Position numbers and translations under genes: made by a program. DNA of 64,000 nt from Mytilisepta virgata (taxonomy: Eukaryota; Mollusca; Bivalvia; Mytilida; Mytilidae). The stretch is taken from the NCBI GenBank assembly GCA_028015205.1, contig CM051517.1:54683455-54747454 (forward strand). The letters run 5' to 3'. Shown piece by piece: positions 44,720 through 56,708 of the stretch. Position 1 is the stretch's first letter. Each line of letters begins with the position of its first letter. The notes under the pieces were generated by a model. The model saw only the letters and a program-made list of their open reading frames with translations. It ran no database searches and had not been told where the DNA came from.

Positions 44720-45000
44720 CACTAAGTAAAGCAACAAAATGGATAACAAAAAAGGTCAACAATGCCACACAAATCAATCAAAGCAACCCAACTGACAGAA
44801 CGCCGGACGAAAAAAAAAGAACACAAAAGAGTAAAAAACACAAACATGAACACAACAGAGAGTCGGGATAGTCAGAATAGTGGTTGGGTTAAACCGGCTT
44901 TACGGGAACCCAAACCTCCCCTTATCTATGCTGTATAAAACACACTAGAAAAACCAATACCGTATGATTACCAACAAGGTTACCGCTGGCTAGAACTGAA
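44720..45000. repeat. Dispersed repeat related to the intron repeat
   Basis: It shares GTCAACAATG, AATCAATCAA, GAGTCGGGATA and GGGTTAAACCGG with 41,530-41,660, in the same order. Confidence 0.6.
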
Positions 45001-45288
45001 AATTAGAGTGGACGGTACATAATATAGATTGTAGGGTCAAAATGTGCTCGTTTTAACTGTAAAACTAGCTAAAGCTCTCATAGCTTGTGGTCGAATACTG
45101 TTTCATATTTGTAGCACTTAACGTTAAAAGATCTTAAGTAGCTTCCAAGTTTCTGTGGGTTACTAGCGAGACTTTTGCATTTATTCACGATATTACAGTA
45201 GAAACTAGGATGGGAACATTCATGATGAGTGCTTTTCTGGCAGCTGAATATTTAGATAAAAGATGTTGCAATCTATTATAAAAAAAAT

Positions 45289-46090
45289 TTAAAAAGCATT
45301 AAGCTGCTTGTGAAATTTATAACCCTGTAATAAAAGTTTTCTAGTAATCGCATGGTTTTGCTCTTTAAAATCTTCTAGCCGAGAGCAAATTCGTGCAAAA
45401 CGTACAAGCTGATATATGTACACTCCATACGATGGTGCCACAGTCTCCATCAAGAAACATGAATTTAGTAATTGAAAAATTAAAATCATCCCTTTTATCA
45501 TAAATTTTAGTACGTATCACTCCATTTTCTATATTTATAGTAAAATATAAAAAAAGAACAGCATTTACTATTCTTATTAGCTTTGTTCAAATGTAGCTCT
45601 TTAGGATAAATGTCTTTTGCATATTTAAGAAACCCGTGGTTACCATCAGTAAGTACATCATCAAGATACTTGCAATTATTGTTAAAAATGTCAATTAATT
45701 TATCATGATTTTGTATTTTACTAGTACTCTTAAGGAGTTTTTTCATGAAATACTGTCCATAATAATATAAGAATGAGTCGACAGTAAGATGAGCACAGTT
45801 TGTACCAATGGCCTGTCGATACACAGTATTGCCAACACGAACCAAAAGGTTGTCCAGAAAGAGGTGTAGGGCCTTGATCGTGTCATCGATTGTACAGCAA
45901 CTGTAATTTGAATAATTTTTATGGCTGAAAAAATGCTTTATAACTGTTACAACAAATATAAAGAAGATTCAAAGGACCAGTTAATAGGTGCACTTAAAAT
46001 TTCTTTGATAAGATCATGAGGAAAGATTGTATATAATGTAGAAAAATCAGAACTGTCAACAGCAGTTACTGAAACGCTGAGAGAAATGTT
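45289..46090 (-). pseudogene. Penelope-like RT relic, second subfamily
   Basis: In order on the minus strand: SDFSTLYTIFPHDLIKEI, LFLDNLLVRVGNTVYRQ, GTNCAHLTVDSFLYYYGQYF, KYLDDVL (catalytic Asp pair), IYPKELHLNKAN, then SYGVYIYQLVRFARICSRLE and KLLLQGYKFHKQL. Several blocks are shortened and the reading frame changes near 45,505. The relic at 11,929-12,310 resembles this subfamily. Confidence 0.75.
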
Positions 46091-46304
46091 TAAACAAAAA
46101 CAATTTTTGCCTGAATTTTCATAAACTTTGTTACAATAATCAATGACAAGTTCTTTTATACAAATAAAAGAACTTGTTAAAAGAACAGACGATTATATTT
46201 GTCAGAAACCAGTGAGCCAATTAGAACTTAACTTGGCATCAATGGCTGTACCCTTTGTTGCTCAACTTTACTGTGCGCAACATCGTCTATAATCAAGTTA
46301 AAAG

Positions 46305-46620
46305 AAATTGACACCAGAGGAAGGCTGAATACAAAACTTTACGACAAACGGGATGACTTTGACTTTCCAATCGTCAAATTCCCATTTTTGAGCGGCAATA
46401 TTCCAGAACCGCCGGCGTATGGGGTATATATTTCACAACTCATACGTTATTCCAGAGCTTGTGGTATATACATTGACTTCCTGGACAGAGTCGGCTTCTG
46501 ACAGAAAAGTTGCTCAGACAGGGGTACCTTGCTCCTAAGCTGAAGTCATCCTTATGAAAGTGTTATGGCTGTCATTATGACTTGCTTGACAGGTATGAAA
46601 AAAACCGTTTCGCAAATAAA
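46305..46620 (+). pseudogene. Penelope-like RT relic, C-terminal part
   Basis: GRLNTKLYDKRDDFDFPIVK, LSGNIPEPPAYGVYISQLIR and RACGIYIDFLDRVGF are followed by a stop and frameshifted remnants. The palm is absent. It lies head-to-head with the minus-strand relic at 45,289-46,090. Confidence 0.78.
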
Positions 46621-46677
46621 AATGGACCTGTTTCATTTATATTATCCCTTCCTCATATCGGATTTGACATGAACAGC

Positions 46678-46930
46678 ATGGCGGGTGTCCTACAGGAAGC
46701 AGAGACTCCTTACTCTTCCGGAGCACCTGAGTCTACCCCCGGTTTTTTGGTGGGGTCCATGTTGTTCATGTGTTTTTATTTTTTAATTGTAGTGCATGTA
46801 TTGTTTTGGTCTTGTCTTCGTTGTCCTCCGGAGTTTGTCAGTTGTTACGATTTTTCTCTCCTTCGAATATCCCTTTGGTATTTCTTGTCTTTACTTTCCA
46901 AAGGTGTAGGACAGTGTCCTTGAAGTCCAG
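46678..46930 (+). mobile_element. Penelope-like 3' tail
   Basis: It carries CTTCCGGAGCACCTGAGTC, a T-rich stretch and CAGTTGTTACGATTT-type segments, related to the tails at 4569 and 58,635 but diverged. It belongs to the RT relic just upstream. Confidence 0.7.
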
Positions 46931-47635
46931 TATCAATAGATTGTCGTCACAAAACAACAAAGGATCGAAAACACATAAAAGAAATTCATTTCACTAACTG
47001 TAAATTGACAATTAACACATTTTACTGTAGGGTTTAATACAAGTAAGGTGACCGAAGACATTTTAAGAGGTCAAATATGTTTTATTATCAATTCCCTAAA
47101 GTATTTAGCTCATGCATCCTTAATATTGAAATCTCTTATCTTTTTTCCAAAATGTTTTTACTGTGACTGATGTCTTTTCTGGTTAATTTGGTGAATAAAA
47201 GATCAATAATATAGGAAAGGGGCAAAATAAAGAAAAAATAAAAACAGGGAATTGAAAAGGGGCAATACACAACGAGATGTTAAAATGATGACGTTTTTTA
47301 CACAGAAGGATTTTATTTTGATTTGCCGATTGGAATTCAATCTGGCCAAATTGTGGCGTTCAGTTTTCATGTGTAGGGGAAGGAATCCTGAGGGAACTAC
47401 CTACCTACGACAGGAAAACAATTTTGTTAATAAGAAATTATGCTTCAAATACCAGCCACGGTGTAATTCGAATTCACAACCTCGGCTACATCGACGTAAC
47501 TGGTCAATACAAATCTTAAATTCATTCTCCGAATCTACTAATTTGTAATTTCTTCAAACTTTTCACCTAAACAACTCATCCTTAATTTGGTAAAGACTTT
47601 ATAAACTAGAAAGCTTGGCGGTCGGAATTGACAGT
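46931..47635. other. No gene seen
   Basis: A 98-codon frame at 47,252-47,548 has no recognisable domain. A GAATTCGAATT stretch within it looks only faintly like an RNA polymerase III B box. Confidence 0.35.
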
Positions 47636-48863
47636 TATCCCCGCACCCCTGCAATTAATTGGGACACCTACACAATTGCATAAATCTTAAACCTTATGCC
47701 CATTAAAATATGTTATGCATTCATCCTATGAAGAAATCACAAATGAATAAATATTTATGTCATAAACTTAAATTGACAATTTTTGAAATCTGACACTTGT
47801 ATGTCACAAGTTTAGATAATTAAAATTCTTAAACCTTACTGCACATCTATATATATTGTGTATGACACTACTGTATAGATATGAAATGCATAAATTGAAA
47901 AATGATAAAGGATTTTACGTCACAAGCTTAAATTGACAATATTCGAAATTCGACCACTGTGGGCCCGAATTTTCGAAAATTAAACTTCTAAAACCTTATT
48001 GCACATCTACTAAATGTGCATGACAATACTATATAGTAACAAATGCATATATTGGAAAATGAAAAAACAAGTTTATGTCACAAGCTTAAATTTACAATTT
48101 ATTAAATTCGACCCCTGTGGGCCCCAGTTTCAGAAAATTAAAATCCTAAAGCATAATTGTGCATCTACATATTGTGCATGACAATACTATATAGAAAAAA
48201 ATGCATATATTTGAAAATGAAAAACAAGTTTATGTCAAAAGCTTAAATTGAATTTTTGAAATTCTATCCCTGTGAGCCCCAGTTTTAGAAAATAACACTT
48301 CTAAAACCTTGTTGCACATCTACAAATTTTGCATGACACTACTATATAGAAAAAATGCATAAATGAAAAAATAAAGAGTGTACATCCTCATCTTCAACTG
48401 AAAATTTTTGAAATTCGACCCCTATGGGTCCCACATTGTGCATGGCAATACTGTATAGAAATAAAAAGCATAAATTGCAAAATGAAAGAGGTCACAAGCT
48501 TAAATTGGCAGTTTTTCAAAATTCGACCCCTGTGGGCCCAGATTTTAGAAAATCAAAATTTTGAAACCTTATTGCGCATATGCCTGACAATACTGTGCAA
48601 TAAAATACATAAATTGAAAAATAAAAGACGAGTTTAGGTCACAAGTTTGAAATCCAAATTTTCGAAGTTCAACCCCTATGGGCCCCTTGTTTAGAAAATA
48701 AAAATTCTAAACATTATTGCGTATCTTCACGTGGTTTGCAACGACTCTATATAGAAATTAAATTCCTAAACCCAAAAATGAAGGAGGAGTTGATGTCAGT
48801 GTGACAGACGGACGGAGACAATCGTTATATCCCCGAACTTTCTTCGAAAGTGCGGGGATAACT
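47636..48863. mobile_element. Satellite-cored element, ~150-bp units, orientation 1
   Basis: It starts with TTATCCCCGCAC and ends with GTGCGGGGATAACTAG, forming terminal inverted repeats. Inside are about seven diverged units of ~110-157 bp with CACAAGCTTAAATTGACAAT, TTCGACCCCTGTGGGCCC and AAACCTTATTGCACATCT. A GACAGACGGACGGAG piece precedes the right end. No transposase is visible. Confidence 0.75.
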
Positions 48864-49097
48864 AGAGCAGTGTATTTTTTTTTTTTTTGCTATTGCTTGT
48901 CGTAAACAGGGTATTTTATTGGAAATGCTTGTCATGAACAGGATCTCTTTCTAAGGAACTCATAAAGAATACAAACGCGATACCGGTGTTACTAGTATTG
49001 TGTACAATATTGGAACAAATTTGTGAACCAGTATTGTTACTACTAACTTCCAGCAATTCTGGATGTACTAGAAAATACTGGATTCCAGTAATGTCAT

Positions 49098-50025
49098 TAT
49101 CCCCGCACTTCGAAGATGTTCGGAGATATTCTAATCGCCCCCGCCCGTCTGTCGTACCGTCCGTCTGTCCGTCCGTCCGTTCGTCATACTTTCTTGTGAC
49201 CTAAACTTCTCGTTCATTTTTAACTTCATGCATTTAATTTCTATGCAGTATTGTCACATACTGTATGTAGATGTGCAATAAGGTTTCAGAATTTTCAGTT
49301 TCAAAAATTGGCCCCAACAGGGGTCGAATTTGGAAATTTGGGAATTCAAACTTGTGACCTAAACTCTTCTTTATTTTTTATTTTATGCATATAATTTCTA
49401 TACAGTATTGTGAAAAACGGTATGTAGATGCGCAATAAGGTTTTAGAATTTTCATTTTAAAAAATTGGGGCCCATAGGGGTCGATTTTCAGAAATTGTGA
49501 AATTGTGACCTAAACTCCTCTTTCGTTTTTAATTTCATCCATTTGATTTATATACAGTATTGTCGCATACTGTATGTAGATTCACAATAAGGTTTCAGAA
49601 TTTTGATTTTGAAAAATTGGGGCCCACAGGAGTTGAATTTAGAACATTGTGAATTTAAGCCTTAACTCCTCTTTCATTTTTCATTTTATGTATTTAATTT
49701 ATATAAAGTATTGTCACATACTGTTTTTAGATTCGCAATAAGGTTTTAGAATTTTGATTTTCAAAAATTGGGGCTCACAGTCGTCAAATTTATTAAATTG
49801 TCAAATAAAGCTTGTGACCTAAACTCCTCGTTAATTTTTCATTAAATGCATTTTATTTCTATTACAGTATTGTCACATACTATATATAGATGTGCAATAA
49901 GGTTTCAGAATTTTAATTTTCCAAAATTTGGGCCTGTTTTCAAAGATATGATTGTGAAAAAGGTGCACAGGGATACAACACGTAGGGGGTGCGGGGATAA
50001 CCGTCGTTTCCGACTGCCTCGGTCT
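49098..50025. mobile_element. Satellite-cored element, ~155-bp units, orientation 2
   Basis: The ends are TTATCCCCGCAC and GGTGCGGGGATAA. A GTCCGTCTGTCCGTCCGTCC block lies near the left end. About five units follow, marked by TGTGACCTAAACTCCTC, CAGTATTGTCACATACTGTA and GCAATAAGGTTTCAGAATTT. They are the reverse-complement counterpart of the units at 47,636-48,863. Confidence 0.78.
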
Positions 50026-50403
50026 AGTTTAATTTTTTTCTTTAAAATACTGGAAGATACATTTTTTGTACCAGACAACACTGGTATTCCAGAATTCAAG
50101 ATACTGGAGAATACTGGTTGACACTTGTATTCCAGAATTATAGATACTGGAAGATACTGAAAAATATTGGCATTACCAGAGTTAAAGATATTTGATGAAA
50201 CTGGAAAATACTGGTAATACCAGAAATACAGATACTGGAAAACACTTGTTCTACCAGATTTACAGATACTGGAAAACACTGGAAAATACTGGTTTTCCAG
50301 AGTTAAAGATACTAGAATACACTGTAAAATACGGATAATACCAGAACTACAGATAATGAAAGATACTGAAAAAAATCAATAAAACCAGTAATATAGATAT
50401 TGA

Positions 50404-51142
50404 ACTAGAGGCTCACATGAGCCTACATCGCTCACCTGGTTTCCATTAGCTAATTTGTAAATATAAGCTCCTTTGTATCCAAGGTTGTTAAAGAAATTTC
50501 GAAGTAGCCGCAGCCGTCGAGTGAGCAGATGGATCTCAATCAGTAGATGGTAATGCTGTCATTAATGTTGGCGTAATTCTTTAAGAAATTGGTCTTTGTA
50601 AGGGCCAACGACATCAGTCTTGGAAATTGATTTGCTGATAAAAAGAAATCTTCTTTGAAACCGCTTGGCCAAAATGCATCTGTGGGAGGCTTTTTTTTCA
50701 AAGATTCCTCATTTTGTCCAGACCATGCGGCAAACATGGCCGCCATGGGCAATTCTTCTTTCTGATTTGCTGATTTTAAAAAAATCTCTGAAACCGCTGG
50801 GCAAAATAGAGCCAAACGTGATAGAAAGTGTCCATTGCTTATAACAAAAATCTACAAAACTGCAGAATTGCTTGAAACCAAACATGGCCTGAATGTTCCT
50901 CATATGATGCAGATCAAGTGTTGTTACTTTGGTGCCAATCCCTCATTGAAGATGGCCACCAGTAGATGACTTAGGTTTACCCTTCTGAAGAACCGCTGAA
51001 TTTTAGAACATGCTAACATGTAAGAAGAAGGACTTTGGTCCCTACAAGGCTTACCACACCTCATAATGATACATGTAGGTAGAAACGACTTCTCTGAGGT
51101 ATATCAATAAAAACGGCTTTGAGACCTCTGAGCCTCTAGTTT
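50404..51142. mobile_element. Non-autonomous element with AACTAGAGGCTC ends
   Basis: The terminal inverted repeat AACTAGAGGCTC / GAGCCTCTAGTT brackets the block, and just inside the left end AGGCTCACATGAGCCT forms a hairpin. These ends are familiar from bivalve genomes. Minus-strand frames inside (50,540-50,903) have no recognisable domain. It is inserted within the CTGG arrays of the host element. Confidence 0.7.
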
Positions 51143-51262
51143 GATAATGATACTGAAATTACCAGTATTGTGCCCACAATACTGGTACAGAAATTTGTTT
51201 AAGTATTGTACACAATACTGGTAATACCAGTATCGCGTTTGTATAATTCTTCACTTTATCCA

Positions 51263-52290
51263 ATCAAATACATATGACGATCAATTAATGACCTATTTTT
51301 AAAAAAGTATTTCTAAGTGTGTGATATGCTACAACTATTCGCATAATGCATAAGTATAACTAATCATATTGAGTAACTTAAATATTAATAACAGACTGAG
51401 CTGTTTTGCAGCATTTGCATAGTCATGTCTTCTTTCGTTTTTTAATTTAAGCGTTTTATTTGTGTAAACAACATTGTTCTGCATTGTATGTTAATTCGCA
51501 ATATGGTTTCTCTTATTTCAAAATGTGACCTAAATTCCTCTCATTGATACTTTAATTTGACTGCTCCAAAAATGTAATTTTGTAAAAGCAAAGGACTAAC
51601 TCTCTCCTTTTGCCATTTTAAGTCTTGAGCACTGTTGACTCGTAAATCGACTAAATGTAAGACGTGCATCAAAATTCGTATTAAATAATTTATTTTGTAA
51701 CTTATGCATTTTATTTCTACATTGTTTGGTCTTACGTAGACGTGCTATTATGATTTAAAATTTTAACTTTCAAAAATTGAAGCCCACAGGAATCGAATTT
51801 CTAAAATTATTGAATTCCTACCTAAACTCTTCTTTCACTTTTTATGAGTTTGGTATATACTTTCTTGACAGAAGGATGGCATATCATCTTTAGATGGGCA
51901 ATAGGATTTTAAATTTTGTAACTTTGGGGCTGTGTTTCAAAATTACGTTTTAGTTTCTGGTGGGGGGGGGGGGGGGGGGTGGCTTTCCAATATACATTTC
52001 TGCTCATTTTTGTACTGTGACCTTTTCAGACATTTCATTTTTTTAATTTGCGTATTTTTCTGAAGTCTGCCGTGGTAAGATTTCACTTAACCTTTTCCAA
52101 CATTTCACTCGTTCTAATTTACACATTTTATGCATTATTAAATACAACATGAATGTTTGTTGACACAGTTTAATTGTTTTAGCATTTATATCAATTTTTT
52201 CCTTTTTTAACCTTTTCCAACATATTTCACTTTTGGTAGTAATTTACACATTTTATGACGTCTGAGGTACTCACTGTAGCCCACATATTT
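51263..52290. other. Satellite remnants and simple repeats, no gene
   Basis: Scattered pieces of the ~155-bp satellite (GTGACCTAAATTCCTC near 51,528; CCCACAGGAATCGAATTT near 51,783), a G-run at about 51,962-51,980, and a short tandem motif around CCTTTTCCAACATTTCAC at 52,020-52,280. Confidence 0.5.
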
Positions 52291-52639
52291 TGGCTTTATT
52301 AAATACATCAGAATAAGAATAATTTTATTAGTATTAAATCCAATCAATAGGATTGTCATTAAATCAAATGTTAACAGAAATATACAGCAAACAGTACAAA
52401 CATGAAAAATTGACTAGAAAAGAAAAAAGAAGAAACAATTGTTGTGTTTATTATTATTATTTGTGACCACATGCCTCCTCTAAAATTAGTATTAACAATA
52501 TCATATGTATATTTATATAATCAGAGATACAAGAAGGAAATGCAGCCTACCTCTGTTATATTTATTTGTATATATTCAGAAAAGAAACAAATAAACATAT
52601 AAATAAATATATATATATAAATAATTATGCATGAAATAT
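52291..52639. other. AT-rich stretch with simple repeats
   Basis: It contains (TTA)n and (AT)n runs, possibly the 3' microsatellite-like end of the LINE that follows on the minus strand. No gene. Confidence 0.4.
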
Positions 52640-55600
52640 ACACAATTTAAGTACTAAAAATATAGTTCTTCTTTCATTATACATCTCACTTATACAATGA
52701 ACAATAATCATAAGTATATCACATTCTTCACAAGAAAATATAAAATCGAATTTGTGTTCATTACTCATTGAATTAAAGCAAGGAACAATATCAGAAATTT
52801 CGTTAAATATTTTTTATCCTAGATTCCTTCAGTTCTGTACATATTGTTTAAAATGGAATTCATTTTCCGCCTCTGTATGGCACAGGGGGCACATTCTATT
52901 TTCTAAGGCTGTTTTATTATATCGACCAGGTTCAATAGCTAGCATACTATTACTTATTCTTATTTTTGCATAATTTTTTATAACATTTTTATCTAAATTC
53001 AATAAACGATAATTTTCAAGTTTATACTTTACTTTAAATTTTCTGTAAGTTCTCGGCTTATTTCCATTAATTGAATTATAATCATTAAAAAGAGAGTCTT
53101 TCCAGAATATATTATAATTTTTCATTTAGCTTCTTTGTTAAAGAAGAAAGTAGCCGTTTTTTTTTTAAAGTACATTGATTTTCCCAAACATATGAAAAAT
53201 TTAATTTTGATAGTAATATTTTAATTTTTGAAGCAAATCCTTCATTTAACTCCTTAATTACTTTATAAACATTATATAATACAGATCCCTTTTCCTTTGA
53301 GTTAAGAATATGCAGCCAGGATCCTACAGAAGAATTTAGGGCCTGTATACCAACAGGGTACATTCCCAATTCAGCTAATATACCTATATTTACTGCCTTT
53401 GAATTAACTCCAAATAGATTTTTTGCAAATTTGATTTGAAGTTTTACTGATTCAATTGATAAATATTGGGATTCAAGTGTTTTGTTGTTCTTCACAATAT
53501 TTAGTGACCATATCTCACTACAAAAAAGTATAATTGGGATAACACAAGAATCAAAAAGTTTCATGTAGGAAAATACATCTTTCTTATCCGAATATAGCAT
53601 TGTTAATACAAAACAGTGCCTTTAAGGCTTTTCTACAGTGAAGATTTACAGCATTGGTAAAAATTCCAGATGGCTTGAATAATATACCTAAATATTTGTA
53701 TTCTGTACAACATTCAACTAATTCGTTATTAAAAATATAAAGTTATCTTTAGCATTTTTTACCAATTTTATTGAAAACCGTTACCTTTGTCTTATCAAGA
53801 TTGACTGTCAAGTTCCATTCCTCATAGTATGCATTTACTTTGTTTAAACAATTTTGTAATCCATTTGAGGATTCTGATATTAATACTAAGTCATCAGCAT
53901 ATAAGAGACAGGACAATTTTATATCATTTAATGTTGTAGGATCACATGAGTTATCAAAAAGGGAGGTTAAGTTATTAATATTAAGAGAAAATAAGGTGGG
54001 GTTAAAATTCAGCCTTGTTTTACTCCAACTGTAGAAGGGAACATTTCAGTTTTGCCTTCAGGGACTCTAACTAAAAAAAAATTCTTTATATATATCTTTT
54101 AAAATATTGAAAAAGGCCCCTTAATATTATATTTAACAAGTTTGTAGAGAAGTGCCTCTCTATTTGTATTGTTAAAAGCTTTTTTTTAAAGTCAATGAAA
54201 CAGGCATATGTTTTTTGGATGATTTAGAAGCTTTATCAATGATAGTTTTTAGAGCTAGGATGTGATCACTAGTTCTACACCCTTTTTTAAATTCAATATG
54301 TTCGTGACAAATAATATCATTAGATTCTAGATACTTTTCTAAACGATTATATAAAACTTTAGAGATAAATTTCCCTAAACAGCTAGAAAGGGCTAAGCCT
54401 CTGTAATTTGAAGGGTTATTAAAGCATCCACTTTTAAATATTGGTTAATTATAATTTTCCCTCCATTTAGAAGGATATAATCCAGTAAAAAGTATGAAGT
54501 AAAATAATTTCACATACATGTCAACATTCATAGTACAAGACATTTTCAGCATTTCATTTGTTATCCCATCTGGACCACAGGATTTCTTATTTTTCAAAGA
54601 TTTCATAGCAAGCAGCACTTCCTCCTCTGTTATCCTAACATTTAAATTTTTGTTATAGTTATTTAAGAATTGCCCATCAATACATGATTTGATATCAAAA
54701 TTTTTGTTATTAGTAGTATTCATAAGACTTGAAATATTCAAACCATTCATTAGCTTGTATATTTGAACAAGGACCATTTAGTTCTTTTTTTCTTTAAAGT
54801 TTCAACTGTTTTCCAAAACTCATCTGTTGATTCTAAGAGCCTAGCCAACATTTTACTTATAAATTGTCTGTATTTTTTTCTTACTAATTTATTTAATACC
54901 TTTTTTATTGTCGTGACTTCTAACCTTAGTTGCTTGTTCCATGGTTCTTTGCATAATTTTCTAGTATTGTGTTTTAAAGCTCTGAAATGGACTTCACACG
55001 CATTATCATAGTATGGCCTTTTTACTTTCCTAAATTTATTCTTTATTCTAGTCCTGCCCGTGTTTTTTTTTTTTTTTGGTCCAAGAAAAGCAGCATTATA
55101 TAACAGAGATGACATATTAGAAACAGTTTCATCAATTTTCTGTTCCATACTAAATAGTACGTTATTTTGAACTGGGATTTCTGCTAAACTTTCGAATTCA
55201 GAAATAATCAGCTGGAAATCAATTTTTCATAAATTTAATATGAATATATTTTCACATTCATTATTCAATTTTATGCTCTTTAAAGGCATTTTTAAGTTTT
55301 CATGTGGTTGTTTATTTATTTGAGACGGGATATTTACTGTTATTGGACAATAGTCTGATACTGTTGGTTCAAATGTATCAACTGTAAAATTCATGATACT
55401 GGTCATGAATCCAGAACTGCAAATACAATAGTCATCAACAGAAATTCCATTATGATTAACTTTTCCCTTGGAGTCTCCTAAAGTTCTTCCGTTTAAAATC
55501 CTTAGTTGAGCTGAAATGCACAAATCTATGATTTGTTTCCCATAGCGGTTGTTTTTTTGTGAAATTTCAGTACTTTTTTTTTTATTTTAAAACAGTATCT

Positions 55601-55720
55601 GCTATGTAATCAATAGGTAGAAAATCATCTAGGCTATCATAATTTTCATTTGTAATAAAATCAAAATCATTAACATTAGTGTGGGCATTTAAATCATGAA
55701 TGATTGTTAACACAGTTAAA
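52640..55720 (-). pseudogene. Non-LTR retrotransposon relic (endonuclease to C-terminus)
   Basis: In minus-strand order: endonuclease end (DLNAHTNVNDFDF near 55,690; DDYCICSSGF near 55,430; VSDYCPITVNIPSQI near 55,330), a basic linker (RKVKRPYYDNACE), pre-RT and RT blocks (ITEEEVLLAMKSLKNKKSCG, PDGITNEMLKM; then weaker RT motifs between 54,440 and 53,700), a post-RT region (FDSCVIPIILFCSEIW) and the terminal CPLCHTEAENEFHF motif. Several frameshifts and stops separate the blocks. It is of the same general type as 13,197-16,216 but better preserved. Confidence 0.87.
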
Positions 55721-56099
55721 TGGTTTTAGCGTTTATATCAATATTTTTCCTTTCTTTAAACTTCCGAATACAAACTGTAATTCTCTGCATCATAATTCCT
55801 TCAACAAAACTTACAACTTTTATATTTAAAATATAGTATGCACAAAGCAATTGATATTAAGATACATACAAAAACTGGTTGAATTCTTGTAACTGTACAT
55901 GCCAGTTACCTTGTAAACTCTTGAATTTTATACCTTCATATCACAGGCATAGGTTAAAAATTTGAAATTCTTAATCTCTGTATATTATTAAAATTACTCC
56001 TGTTTCTAAATGACGTAAATTCATCACAGCTTTCAAGAATTCTGTAGATTTTATAGTCCAAGATTCCTTTGACATAAAATGGCCTTTTCATAGAATAGA
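55721..56099. other. AT-rich stretch, no gene
   Basis: Nothing recognised. The tandem array begins at about 56,100. Confidence 0.4.
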
Positions 56100-56676
56100 C
56101 CGCGACAGTGCATGTGACACAAGAGCCCGTTTCACACATATAAAACTCAGAATTTGTGTAACGAGATTTATCAATGTTTTTGAATTCCAAATCATTTGTT
56201 CTGCCGAGTAAACCTTATATATTTGTCTTCTGTAACCAAAGATTTCGAAAAGCGTATTTTTCCTTCCCGTAAGGATTATCATTTTTGGTCAGGCAAAATA
56301 AAAAAAAGAACACAAAATTAAATCATCATTACCAAGAAGTTATTTATAATTTGATATTTCGTAAAAGTATAAGCTTTATAAGAGCTAAATGGTTATAGAA
56401 GTGAAATGTTCAAGGTTTCTTGGTAAAACATAAATCTACCATACTCCTCTTTAACCCCCCCCCCCTTTTCCAAAAAATCACACCCGTCCTTACATTTTAT
56501 TTTACATTCAATGTACTGGACATATTGATGAACAGTCATTCAACACCTGTCATCTGTTAAAAAAGCAACTATAACCCACCCAGATGGCTGACCAGTTTAT
56601 AGTTTTAGGAGTGTCCCTAGTGATGAATAGCAAACCTAGGCTTTTCGTACCGGGTTCTGTCTGCTGGGTGATACTT

Positions 56677-56708
56677 TCCACGTCCTTATACTAGTATAAG
56701 GACGTGGA
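56677..56708. repeat. Perfect 32-bp palindrome
   Basis: The sequence is its own reverse complement, centred on CTAG, with half-site TCCACGTCCTTATACT. It lies at the left edge of the segment that is unique to unit A. Confidence 0.95.

Larger units (their letters stand above)
48968..51262. mobile_element. Second CTGG foldback element, invaded by two elements
   Basis: The right end reads (inward) GGATAAAGTGAAGAATTATA then CAAACGCGATACTGGTATTACC; the left end (48,968) reads AGAATACAAACGCGATACCGG, lacking part of the outer motif. CTGG/CCAG minisatellite blocks lie at 48,997-49,095, 50,050-50,400 and 51,150-51,240. Two other elements interrupt it (49,098-50,025 and 50,404-51,142). The terminal motif is shared with the element at 19,636-22,287, which defines a family. 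Confidence 0.7.

Noticed and set aside
45289..46620. Twin-priming inversion of one Penelope-like insertion
   Set aside because: The minus- and plus-strand fragments both contain the same C-terminal region and belong to different subfamilies, so they are two separate insertions.
47440..47520. Possible tRNA or tRNA-derived SINE (GAATTCGAATT, B-box-like)
   Set aside because: No matching A box, acceptor stem or anticodon arm could be placed.
47690..50025. Regularly spaced repeats that could suggest a CRISPR-like array
   Set aside because: Units are ~150 bp, diverged and homologous along their whole length with no unique spacers, and the genome is eukaryotic. They are satellite units.
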